Assembly: GCA_004376435.1 (NCBI GenBank)
Contig: SOJS01000083.1
Location: 1-6,510 of the forward strand
Direction of reading: 5' to 3'
Length of the DNA: 6,510 nucleotides
DNA from: Dehalococcoidia bacterium
GTDB lineage: Bacteria > Chloroflexota > Dehalococcoidia > Dehalococcoidales > JAUVZE01
Positions 1 to 6,375 of the stretch are shown piece after piece; the first letter of the stretch is position 1; each line of letters begins with the position of its first letter. A model generated the notes under the pieces. The model saw nothing but the letters and a program-made list of their open reading frames with translations. It was not told the DNA's origin and did not search any database. The position numbers were made by a program, and so were the translations under genes.

Positions 1-475
1 CTTCAAGCCTAACCCCGGACCTGATTAGAAGCTGCTGGATTCCGTGAGGGGTGCAGGGTAAATAATCCGGCTCGCCAATCATCAATTTGCCCACATTCAC
101 CGGGTGAAAGCCATCAACATCCTTTTTGGGGTCAATGGCATAGAGAACCCTGGTCTCATTGATATGCTTGGGCAGGGGGAGCTGGACGAGAATGCCGTGA
201 ATCTTGGGGTCTTTATTTAATTTTTCAATCAGGGCTAAAAGCTCCTTCTCACTGGTGTCCGCCGCCAGGTCATGCCGCTCTGAGTACACGCCCAGGGCTA
301 GGGATGCTTTCTCCTTCTGCCCAACATAGACCTGGGATGCCGGGTCCTCACCCACCAGGACGGTAGCCAGTCCGGGAATGAGATTATGCTTCTCTTTAAG
401 AGAGGTGATTTCCTCTTTCATCTCCTGACGAATCTGCTTGGCAATCTCGGTGCCGCTAATTATCTGTGCCGCCAT
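1..475 (-). CDS. folD: FolD, methylenetetrahydrofolate dehydrogenase/cyclohydrolase (partial, N-terminal part)
   Basis: Bifunctional cytoplasmic enzyme that interconverts 5,10-methylene-, methenyl- and 10-formyl-tetrahydrofolate with NAD(P)H; here it would follow Fhs in the methyl branch. The reading frame starts at ATG 475-473 and runs open off the left edge, giving 158 of roughly 285-300 residues, so the C-terminal Rossmann domain is missing from view. Visible motifs are the YVGQK active-site segment (Tyr50, Lys54), Gln98 in the GILVQLPLP segment (94-102), Asp121 in DVDGFHPVN (119-127) and PCTPHGI (140-146). These match the known FolD catalytic positions in spacing. A strong Shine-Dalgarno site, GGAGGG, ends 4 nt before the ATG. 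It lies 14 nt after the stop of the second CooC-like gene and is the last operon gene visible. The cofactor (NAD or NADP) cannot be judged from this part. Confidence 0.97.
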   Translation of the reverse strand, partial: MAAQIISGTEIAKQIRQEMKEEITSLKEKHNLIPGLATVLVGEDPASQVYVGQKEKASLALGVYSERHDLAADTSEKELLALIEKLNKDPKIHGILVQLPLPKHINETRVLYAIDPKKDVDGFHPVNVGKLMIGEPDYLPCTPHGIQQLLIRSGVRLE

Positions 476-489
476 TTTTCCCTCCAAAT

Positions 490-1251
490 TCAGTTTTTAC
501 CAAGTAACTTAGCCATCAGGTCATTAACCGCCGCCACTGCCGGTGATGTATCCGGCAGTTCAGGGAGCGGTTTCAGTTTAAGGTCATAATCCATTACTGT
601 CTCATCAAAGGGGATGGTAGCTATTGGTTCCATCCCCAGCCTGGCTAGCTCCTCAGTAACGGCAGTATCCAGCCTGGGGGGAGCAAAATTAATTACCACT
701 GATTGCCTGGCCACCACCAGTTTAAGTTCCGAGACCAGCTCCCTTATCCGAGTCACCGTGCGCACCCCCTTCACCGAATGGTCAGATATAAGCAAAAGCT
801 CATTAACATTCTGAGTGGTTCTTCGGGATAGGTGCTCCATACCAGCCTCATTATCCATCACAATATAACTATAGTTTGCCGACAGGGTGTCTATAAATTT
901 GCGCAGCAATAGGTTAGGGTAACAATAGCAACCAGGACCCTCCCCCCGACCCATCGTTACCAGGTCAAGCCCCTTGCTCTCAACTAAAACCTCATTTAGT
1001 CTATACTCCAGATAGGCTTCCTTGGTCATTCCTTGAGGTATCCTTATTTTCTCCTCATTAAAGGAGGCAATCGCCGAGCCAACTGTCTGCCTGACCCCAA
1101 GCCCCAGGCTCTCCCCCAGGTTGGCATTAGGGTCAGCATCAATTGCCAGAATCGGGCTCTTATTATTTTTTTTCAGGTAGCGGATAATAAGGCTGGCTAA
1201 AGATGTCTTTCCGCTACCGCCCTTGCCGGCAACAGCAATTGAGACGCTCAA
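490..1251 (-). CDS. cooC: CooC/AcsF-type nickel-insertion ATPase (second copy, B)
   Basis: A 253-residue MinD/ParA-family ATPase of the CooC/AcsF group, cytoplasmic proteins that use ATP-driven dimerisation to help load nickel into CO dehydrogenase or acetyl-CoA synthase. A deviant Walker A (GKGGSGKT, residues 9-16) opens the protein, followed by switch I (DADPNANLG, 38-46), the CxC metal-binding pair (Cys108 and Cys110 in GPGCYC) and a switch II/Walker B region (IVMDNEAGMEHLSRRTT, about 130-146). The DNEAGMEHLSRRTT wording and location beside the corrinoid activator favour the AcsF-like (acetyl-CoA synthase) branch; that assignment is inference. The start is TTG at 1251-1249, which overlaps the TGA of the upstream gene by 4 nt. 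No in-frame ATG or GTG lies close by and the next residues fit the family N-terminus, so TTG is chosen. This overlap suggests translational coupling. Related alternatives such as MinD or NifH are less likely because of the CxC motif. Confidence 0.87.
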   Translation of the reverse strand: MSVSIAVAGKGGSGKTSLASLIIRYLKKNNKSPILAIDADPNANLGESLGLGVRQTVGSAIASFNEEKIRIPQGMTKEAYLEYRLNEVLVESKGLDLVTMGRGEGPGCYCYPNLLLRKFIDTLSANYSYIVMDNEAGMEHLSRRTTQNVNELLLISDHSVKGVRTVTRIRELVSELKLVVARQSVVINFAPPRLDTAVTEELARLGMEPIATIPFDETVMDYDLKLKPLPELPDTSPAVAAVNDLMAKLLGKN

Positions 1252-3221
1252 ACACCCACCCCCCGCTTTAATTTACCCTTCCGCAGCTTGAGCAGCTTTT
1301 CCTTTACCGAGGGAAATTCTCTGATATTGGTATGCGGCAGAAACAGGGCAGCGATATAATTTTTCATAAAGGCTGGGGTGGCGCTCAATTCAAAATTGGT
1401 CATCATCTGGGCAACCCTGCGGGCATCATCAATGATATCGGTGGAGAAGGAAGCCAGCCTTACCCCCAGCAGGGAGCCGTTGCCGATGAAGGTAAACCTT
1501 TCTTTAGGGATATCGGGAAAAAGCCCGATGACAATTGACTTCTCAATATCAATATGGCTGCCGAAGGCACCGGCGATAATAACCTGGTCAAAATCTGAAC
1601 AGGTAATGCCCACGCTCTTAGCCAGCGTCTGGCAGCCGGCATACATGGCTGCCTTAGCCCGAATGAGGTTATCAATATCCACCTCGGTGATAACAATATC
1701 TTTGCCAATCTGGGTCTGCGGTGCCCAAGCCAGAACATACTCATTGCCATCCCTGCCCGGCCTCACCCTCTTTGTCGGCAAATCAGTGTTAAACTTGCCG
1801 TTCCGAGCGATAACTCCGGCCTCAAGCAGTCCGGCGACAATGTTTATCAAGCCCGAGCCGCAGATTCCCCTTGGCTTTTCCCCGCCGATGGTGCCAATTA
1901 CCGGCTCCAGATTTGACGGGTTGATGTCAAACTCCTCAATAGCGCCACTGGCGGCGACCATACCGTGCTTTATGCCGCCGCCCTCAAAGGCAGGGCCAGC
2001 CGAACAGGCGGCGGTTACCATCCAGTCTGAATTGCCGATTACTATCTCACCATTGGTGCCGATATCCATATACAGGGTCTTCTCCTTGCGCTGGTATACC
2101 CCGGAGCCGACCACCCCAGAAATGATATCGCCGCCAACATAGCTAGCCACCAGAGGATAGGCAGAAAGGTAGACATGCTCCCCGACCTTAATCCCCAGCG
2201 AGCCTGCCTTCACCGGTGGAATAAGGTTAGCCGCCGGAGTATAGGGGGTTAACCTGATATATTTAGGGTCAAGACCAAGAAGAAGCTGAATCATGGTCGT
2301 ATTGCCGGCAACACCCAGATGACCGATATGCTCTCTATCAATCTGGCTCTGGTCCAGTAGCTGGTCAATAACCCCGTTAATGGTGGCGACAACCGTCTGC
2401 TGCAGCTTATCAAGGCCGCCCTTCCGCCGGCAGTAGTCAATACGGGTAATAACATCAGCGCCGTAGCTAATCTGCCCGTTGTAATCTATGCCCTGGGCGA
2501 TAACCTTCCCCTGATTTAAGTCAAGCAACTGACCGCAGACAGTGGTCGTGCCGATATCAAAAGCCAGTGAATAGTGGTTTGCCTTGGTTTCGCCAGCTTC
2601 CACATTTATCACCCTTGGTCGGCGTATCTCGGCGGCTCGGGGCTTGACGGCGGTTACCAGAGTGGTTACGGTGGCTTTCCAATCACTACTGCGTAATATC
2701 TGGGGCAGCTTCCTGACAATGTCAAAGTCCACCGTCATGTTGCTCAGCTTATAGCGCTGTTTTAAACCTCTCAGCAGTCGGGACAAATCGCTGATATTAT
2801 CCTCTATGGTTGGCGGCAGCAGCTCAACGAAATATTTGCCCAAGGGAGGATTAAACCTCCAGCCGGTAGCCAGCGCCCCCACCGCCTCCCTACCCTCACG
2901 AGAGAGAACGCCGCTCTCCAGCCTTGATTCCAGCGGAATGGAGACGGCTAAATCAGAGATGACACGGCTCTGGCAAGCCTGCCTGACACCCTGCCTGAAC
3001 TCCTCATCAGAGACCTTGGCTGTCCTTTCAGTTTCTACCTCGCCCTTCTCAATCACAACCTTACAGGTGCCGCAGGTGCCGGCCCCGCCACAGGCAGCAT
3101 AGATATGCGTCCCGGCCCCAATCGCCGCCTGAAGAAGGTTGTCACCTTCATCAACGATAATATCAACATTATCGGGCTCAAAGTGAACCTTTAATTTTTT
3201 AGCCGGCAAATCTTTTTTCAT
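1248..3221 (-). CDS. acsV: Reductive activator of corrinoid protein, RACo/AcsV type (2Fe-2S plus ASKHA ATPase domain)
   Basis: A 657-residue activator expected to return the inactive Co(II) corrinoid to Co(I) in an ATP-dependent electron transfer; in acetogens the partner is the corrinoid iron-sulfur protein of acetyl-CoA synthesis. The N-terminus is a plant-type 2Fe-2S ferredoxin domain with Cys44, Cys50, Cys53 and Cys83 (CX5CX2CX29C). A linker region follows (about 95-215), then an ASKHA nucleotide-binding domain with phosphate-1 motif FDIGTTTV (221-228), phosphate-2 motif MDIGTNGEIVIG (385-396) and adenosine motif IAGAFGSHID (549-558). There are no C-terminal 4Fe-4S cysteine clusters, which separates it from RamA-type activators. 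Length is close to characterised RACo (about 630). The ATG at 3221 follows GGGAG by a short spacer and lies 36 nt after fhs. Its place between fhs and a CooC/AcsF gene supports the CoFeSP role, but a corrinoid methyltransferase protein could also be the partner. Confidence 0.9.
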   Translation of the reverse strand: MKKDLPAKKLKVHFEPDNVDIIVDEGDNLLQAAIGAGTHIYAACGGAGTCGTCKVVIEKGEVETERTAKVSDEEFRQGVRQACQSRVISDLAVSIPLESRLESGVLSREGREAVGALATGWRFNPPLGKYFVELLPPTIEDNISDLSRLLRGLKQRYKLSNMTVDFDIVRKLPQILRSSDWKATVTTLVTAVKPRAAEIRRPRVINVEAGETKANHYSLAFDIGTTTVCGQLLDLNQGKVIAQGIDYNGQISYGADVITRIDYCRRKGGLDKLQQTVVATINGVIDQLLDQSQIDREHIGHLGVAGNTTMIQLLLGLDPKYIRLTPYTPAANLIPPVKAGSLGIKVGEHVYLSAYPLVASYVGGDIISGVVGSGVYQRKEKTLYMDIGTNGEIVIGNSDWMVTAACSAGPAFEGGGIKHGMVAASGAIEEFDINPSNLEPVIGTIGGEKPRGICGSGLINIVAGLLEAGVIARNGKFNTDLPTKRVRPGRDGNEYVLAWAPQTQIGKDIVITEVDIDNLIRAKAAMYAGCQTLAKSVGITCSDFDQVIIAGAFGSHIDIEKSIVIGLFPDIPKERFTFIGNGSLLGVRLASFSTDIIDDARRVAQMMTNFELSATPAFMKNYIAALFLPHTNIREFPSVKEKLLKLRKGKLKRGVGV

Positions 3222-3257
3222 CTCACTCCCATATTAGCCGATACCGCCCCCAGACGG

Positions 3258-5021
3258 CTAGAAGAGACCGGTGACCTTGCCCGTTTTAACATCAACATCT
3301 ACCTTCCTGAAGGCAGGGTCAGATGAGGTGCCCGGCATCAGGCTTATAGTTCCGGCACAGGGGCAGAGAAACTTCGCCCCGGAATAAATCAAGACATCAC
3401 GGATAGGCAGCGTCCACCCCTTGGGGACACCCTTGATGGCGGGGTCGTGGGTAAGGGAGAGGTGGGTCTTGACCATCATGGTAGCATAGTCATTGTATTT
3501 AGAGTCGGACTCAAGCATCTTAGCCTTACTCTCCGCCTCAGGAGACCAGGAGACGCCATTGGCACCATAGACCACCTTGGCAATTTTTTCCACCCTATCC
3601 CTGAGCTTCGTCTCCACCGGATAGAGGAACTGAAAATCGTTTTCATCCTGGCAGGCTTCCTTAACGACATCAGCCAGCTCCAGAGCGCCATCACCGCCAT
3701 CCGCCCAGTGGGAAGAGACGGCACAGCGCGCCCCGGCAGCCTCAGCTACCTTCCTGACCATGGCAATCTCAGCCTTGGTGTCAGTATGGAAAGCATTGAT
3801 GCAAACCACCGGATTTATGCCGGAAGCCCTGATGACATTGATGTGGTGCACCATATTGGGCAGACCCTTTTCCAGAAGCCCCAGGTCTTCCTTGGTATAT
3901 TCATCCGGCAGGGGCAGGCCAGCCACTACCCTGGGTCCACCGCCATGCATCTTCAGTGCCCGGATGGTGGTCGTCAGCACGGATACATGGGGCTTAAGAC
4001 CACTGTAGCGGCACTTGACATTCCAGAACTTTTCAAAGCCAATATCGGCGGCGAAGCCGCTCTCGGTAACATGGTAGTCAAACATCTTCAAGCCAATGCG
4101 GTCAGCGATAATTGATGACTGCCCGACGGCAATATTGGCAAAAGGTCCGGCGTGCACCATACACGGCTGATACTCCACGGTGCACATCAGGGTGGGGTTG
4201 ATGGTGTTCCTCATCCAGGCAGTCATGGCGCCGCCCACCTCCAGGTCGCGCGTGGTAATGGGGTTGCCCTTCTTATCAAAAGCCACAGTGATATTATCCA
4301 GCCTTTGCCTTAAGTCAGCCAGGTCGCGGACAATGGACAGGGTAGCCATAAGTTCAGAGCTGACGGCGATGCTAAACTTGGACGACATCATATAGCCATC
4401 CATACGACCGCCGATACCAATAATAATATGGCGCAGGCTCTGGGCGCAAAAGTCCAAAATCCAGCCCATCTCCACTCGGGTAGGGTCAACATCCAGGCGG
4501 CGCATCCGGGTGCGCTTAGCCAGCTGCTCATCATTGTAGTTGCGCTCGTGCTGCATCCTGGCAGTCAGAGCCACCATCGCCAGGTTGTGGGCATTCATGA
4601 TATCGTTGATGTCGCCGGTAAGCCCCATGGAAAATTCAGTCATCGGGATAGCCAGAGCATTACCACCGCCGGCAGCCGTCCCTTTGATATTCATTGTCGG
4701 ACCACCCGATGGCTGGCGGATGGCACCACCCACATTTAAGCCCCGCTTGCCCATGCCTTCCAGAAGACCCATGGCGGTGGTTGTTTTTCCTTCACCCAGC
4801 GGCGTCGGTGTTATTGCCGTCACCTCAATATATTTGCCGTCCGGCCTACTTTTGAGGCGCTCAATTATTTTCATGAAATCAAGCCGGCACAGCCGGCCGA
4901 AGGGAATTATCTCATCCTTCCCCAGATTTAGTTTCTCCCGCCACTGGTCAGGGGTGGGCATATTCTCCTCAGCTGCCTCCGAAATCTGCCAGTCCTTCAT
5001 TTTTACCGCATCATAGGCCAT
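3258..5021 (-). CDS. fhs: Formate-tetrahydrofolate ligase (10-formyl-THF synthetase), long variant
   Basis: Cytoplasmic ligase that makes 10-formyl-tetrahydrofolate from formate, THF and ATP, the entry step of the methyl branch. The P-loop-like motif TPTPLGEGKTT (71-81) is the family hallmark. It is followed by RQPSGGP (102-108), KGTAAGGG (113-120) and LTGD (134-137), and the protein ends with LMPG (561-564) and a GKVTGLF tail. The more usual wording is REPSLGP, KGGAAGGG and FTGD, so this is a divergent subtype. It is 587 residues, about 30 longer than the common 556-560 residue enzyme, with an N-terminal lead of about 50 residues before the LDFMKIIERL segment. ATG 5021 has AGAGGAG 5 nt upstream. 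It is the second operon gene, 37 nt after the first cooC and 36 nt before the corrinoid activator. No frameshift or internal stop was seen. Family assignment is secure; the direction used in vivo is not shown by sequence. Confidence 0.97.
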   Translation of the reverse strand: MAYDAVKMKDWQISEAAEENMPTPDQWREKLNLGKDEIIPFGRLCRLDFMKIIERLKSRPDGKYIEVTAITPTPLGEGKTTTAMGLLEGMGKRGLNVGGAIRQPSGGPTMNIKGTAAGGGNALAIPMTEFSMGLTGDINDIMNAHNLAMVALTARMQHERNYNDEQLAKRTRMRRLDVDPTRVEMGWILDFCAQSLRHIIIGIGGRMDGYMMSSKFSIAVSSELMATLSIVRDLADLRQRLDNITVAFDKKGNPITTRDLEVGGAMTAWMRNTINPTLMCTVEYQPCMVHAGPFANIAVGQSSIIADRIGLKMFDYHVTESGFAADIGFEKFWNVKCRYSGLKPHVSVLTTTIRALKMHGGGPRVVAGLPLPDEYTKEDLGLLEKGLPNMVHHINVIRASGINPVVCINAFHTDTKAEIAMVRKVAEAAGARCAVSSHWADGGDGALELADVVKEACQDENDFQFLYPVETKLRDRVEKIAKVVYGANGVSWSPEAESKAKMLESDSKYNDYATMMVKTHLSLTHDPAIKGVPKGWTLPIRDVLIYSGAKFLCPCAGTISLMPGTSSDPAFRKVDVDVKTGKVTGLF

Positions 5022-5058
5022 AAAGACTCCTCTCTTTCCGGGACTTCCTATTTAATTA

Positions 5059-5838
5059 CTATCTAGCGCCCGAAACCTGGGCGCTAGATAAAAGAGCCTG
5101 ATAGATATTCCTTACCTCGGTAATAACCGGCTGGCTGGCAAGGCGTTGACCGGTCTGGTCAGCCTCAACCACTGCCTGGTCGTAAGGGATAAAGCCGAGG
5201 AATTCAAAATTGGGCAGGGCGGAGGCTAGGAACTTTCTGTCCGGCTGGCTTCTGATTTTGTTGCCGACGAGAGCAATATTAGCCAGGCCAATATCCTGCG
5301 CCAGCTTATTAATCCTAGAGGCGGTTTCGGTGCTTCGCCGGCTCGGCTCAACGACAATGATTAGCTTATCTACTGCCTTAGCTGTTCCCCGTCCCAGATG
5401 CTCTACCCCGGCTTCCATATCCAGAATAACTACCTCGTTTCTTTCAAGAAGCAGATGGCTAATAAGAGCCTGGAGCAGGGCGTTCTCCGGGCAGTAACAA
5501 CCGCTACCGCCTTTTTTTATTTTCCCCATTACCATCAATCTAATGCCGTTATGCTCCTGGGAATACTTCTCGGGCAGGTCATCAACCTTGGGGTTTAACC
5601 GGAAAAAGGTGGCGTTTTTACCTGGCTCCGCTCCGGTTCTTTCCTTAATAAGCTCTTTCATCCCAGATAGGGGTGTTATCCTCTCCGGATGGGGGAAGGT
5701 AAGGGTGGCGGCGAGATTGGCATCGGGGTCAGCGTCTATGGCAATAACAGAATAACCAGCCTCAGCAAATGTCTGGCAAAGGAGAGAGGCTAGTAAGGTT
5801 TTGCCCACGCCCCCTTTGCCACTAATAGCAATCTTCAT
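5059..5838 (-). CDS. cooC: CooC-type nickel-insertion ATPase (first copy, A)
   Basis: A 259-residue P-loop ATPase of the CooC group, accessory factors for nickel insertion into CO dehydrogenase. It begins directly with the fold: MKIAISGKGGVGKT carries the deviant Walker A (7-14). Next come switch I (DADPDANLA, 36-44), the metal-binding CxC (Cys114, Cys116 in GSGCYCPEN) and switch II/Walker B (VVILDMEAGVEHLGRGT, 136-152). The LDMEAG-EHLGRGTA form is more CODH-CooC-like than the second copy in this operon, so the two may serve different nickel enzymes (inference). The ATG at 5838 is chosen because family members start at this point. Its Shine-Dalgarno site is poor (only GTGG nearby), and an in-frame ATG at 5931 would add 31 residues with no family match. 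That upstream ATG lies at the predicted transcription start, leaving a leaderless longer form possible. The gene is first in the operon, and its last codons and stop form a strong hairpin. Confidence 0.86.
   Translation of the reverse strand: MKIAISGKGGVGKTLLASLLCQTFAEAGYSVIAIDADPDANLAATLTFPHPERITPLSGMKELIKERTGAEPGKNATFFRLNPKVDDLPEKYSQEHNGIRLMVMGKIKKGGSGCYCPENALLQALISHLLLERNEVVILDMEAGVEHLGRGTAKAVDKLIIVVEPSRRSTETASRINKLAQDIGLANIALVGNKIRSQPDRKFLASALPNFEFLGFIPYDQAVVEADQTGQRLASQPVITEVRNIYQALLSSAQVSGAR
5061..5089 (-). repeat. Perfect inverted repeat (11-bp stem, 7-nt loop) over the 3' end of cooC copy A
   Basis: Arms ATCTAGCGCCC (5061-5071) and GGGCGCTAGAT (5079-5089) are exact reverse complements around a 7-nt loop. 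On the minus-strand transcript the hairpin covers the last nine codons (SSAQVSGAR) and runs into the first base read of the TAG stop. It is followed by AGTAATTAAAT rather than a run of T, so it is not a standard intrinsic terminator, and fhs begins about 40 nt later. It could be a partial attenuator, an mRNA processing or stability element, or a protein-binding palindrome. The structure is plain in the sequence; its role is unknown. Confidence 0.8.
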
Positions 5839-5935
5839 CAAAACCACGTTTTTTGGCACAATTAAAGCCGAGGCTTTTTGGGAAAAGTGCTTAAGACCTA
5901 AACTAAACCCTGCCGCTAGACAGTCGCCCATTCCC

Positions 5936-5965
5936 AGTATAGCCCAATTTTCAGCCAGAAGTCAA
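5936..5965 (-). promoter_or_regulatory. Sigma-70-like promoter for the cooC-fhs-acsV-cooC-folD operon
   Basis: The minus strand reads TTGACT (5965-5960), an 18-nt spacer, then TATACT (5941-5936). Both hexamers are 5/6 matches to consensus. Transcription would begin near 5929-5931, giving a leader of about 90 nt before the ATG at 5838, or an almost leaderless message if the ATG at 5931 is used. No known riboswitch was recognised in the leader. Confidence 0.65.
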
Positions 5966-6027
5966 GTTCACCAGCCAGTGGGTAGGCTCGGATATAGGGC
6001 TTTGATTGGCTTTATCCAGCGACTAAG

Positions 6028-6036
6028 TGCTAAAAT
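6028..6036 (+). promoter_or_regulatory. Possible extended -10 promoter element for the Smr gene
   Basis: TGCTAAAAT is an extended -10 (TGn followed by TAAAAT, 5/6 to consensus) about 29 nt before the Smr start codon. The best -35 candidates are TTGGCT at 6006-6011 with a 19-nt spacer, or TTGATT at 6002-6007 with a 23-nt spacer that is too long. The extended element may compensate for the weak -35. The 226-nt gap between the two divergent genes (5839-6064) would then hold both promoters. Confidence 0.4.
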
Positions 6037-6064
6037 CAGGGCATATGCATTAAGAGGAAAGGCT

Positions 6065-6322
6065 ATGCCATCAGTCAAAGATGAAATACGCCTGCGCCAG
6101 CTGACGGTAGCTGAAGCCCAGCTAAAGCTGGACAAATATCTAAACGACGCCTTTATGGCTGGCTTATACCAAATCAAGGTAATCCACGGTAAGGGGACAG
6201 GGAGGCTACGCCAGGCAGTCCAAGAACAGCTTGCCCAACACCCGCTGGTTAAATCCTACCGCCCTGGGAAATACGGTGAGGGGAGCGAAGGAGTTACTGT
6301 AGTTGAGCTGGTGCCAAAATAG
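6065..6322 (+). CDS. Free-standing small Smr-domain protein (MutS2 C-terminal type)
   Basis: An 85-residue protein that is essentially a lone Smr domain, the nuclease or nucleic-acid-binding domain found at the C-terminus of MutS2 and in SmrA/SmrB proteins. The core KVIHGKGTGRLRQAV (38-52) contains the HGKGTG loop, and SYRPGKYGEGSEGVTVVEL (64-82) is the usual C-terminal half. In the N-terminal motif, usually LDLHG or LDLRG, this protein has IRLRQ (8-12), so the acidic residue and the glycine are replaced; nuclease activity is therefore uncertain. The ATG at 6065 is chosen for its good site (AAGAGG, 7 nt upstream) and fit to the domain; the frame is open further upstream, but that part is antisense to cooC and has no domain match. 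There is no ATPase part, signal peptide or membrane segment. It lies just before a tRNA operon. Roles in recombination control or ribosome rescue are known for relatives but not shown here. Confidence 0.82.
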   Translation: MPSVKDEIRLRQLTVAEAQLKLDKYLNDAFMAGLYQIKVIHGKGTGRLRQAVQEQLAQHPLVKSYRPGKYGEGSEGVTVVELVPK

Positions 6323-6332
6323 CGGCTATCCA

Positions 6333-6361
6333 TTGAAAGGGCAGCCTTTTTTGGCTATAAT
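6333..6361 (+). promoter_or_regulatory. Near-consensus sigma-70-like promoter for the tRNA-His/tRNA-Arg operon
   Basis: TTGAAA (6333-6338), a 17-nt spacer and a perfect TATAAT (6356-6361) place the transcription start near 6368, about 8 nt before the 5' end of tRNA-His. It starts only 10 nt after the Smr stop codon, so the tRNAs have their own strong promoter. Confidence 0.8.
6336..6352 (+). terminator. Weak intrinsic-terminator-like hairpin after the Smr gene
   Basis: AAAGG (6336-6340), loop GCAG and CCTTT (6345-6349) followed by TTT make a short 5-bp stem with a T run. It lies 13 nt after the Smr stop and inside the spacer of the tRNA promoter. The stem is short, so termination would be partial at best. 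Confidence 0.3.
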
Positions 6362-6375
6362 GTCTATATTCTAAT

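Noticed and set aside
1251..1265. G-rich run on the minus strand as a possible G-quadruplex
   Set aside because: Only three adjacent G tracts occur close together; the fourth would need a loop longer than 10 nt.
1378..2142. A 254-codon plus-strand open frame opposite the corrinoid activator gene
   Set aside because: It is fully antisense to a gene with clear ferredoxin and ASKHA motifs, shows no recognisable domain, and is best explained by codon bias of the real gene.
3235..3260. 6-bp inverted repeat TAGCCG/CGGCTA between fhs and the corrinoid activator
   Set aside because: A short stem with a 14-nt loop and no T run; this is likely by chance.
3447..4115. A 222-codon plus-strand open frame opposite fhs
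   Set aside because: Antisense shadow of a highly conserved gene, with no domain and no convincing ribosome site.
4540..5016. A 158-codon plus-strand open frame opposite the 5' half of fhs
   Set aside because: It is antisense to the most conserved Fhs segment, including the P-loop, and has low-complexity composition.
5864..5879. Plus-strand hairpin AAAGC-CGAG-GCTTT followed by T residues, as a terminator
   Set aside because: No plus-strand gene ends ahead of it, the stem is only 5 bp, and the region is the leader of a minus-strand gene.
5839..5930. Possible riboswitch in the leader of cooC copy A
   Set aside because: I could not recognise a cobalamin, THF, NiCo or other known consensus, and saw only a short 5-bp hairpin at 5864-5877.
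5801..6064. Upstream extension of the Smr frame to an ATG at 5801
   Set aside because: It would run antisense to the 5' end of cooC copy A and through the promoter region; the Smr domain and a good Shine-Dalgarno site fit the ATG at 6065.
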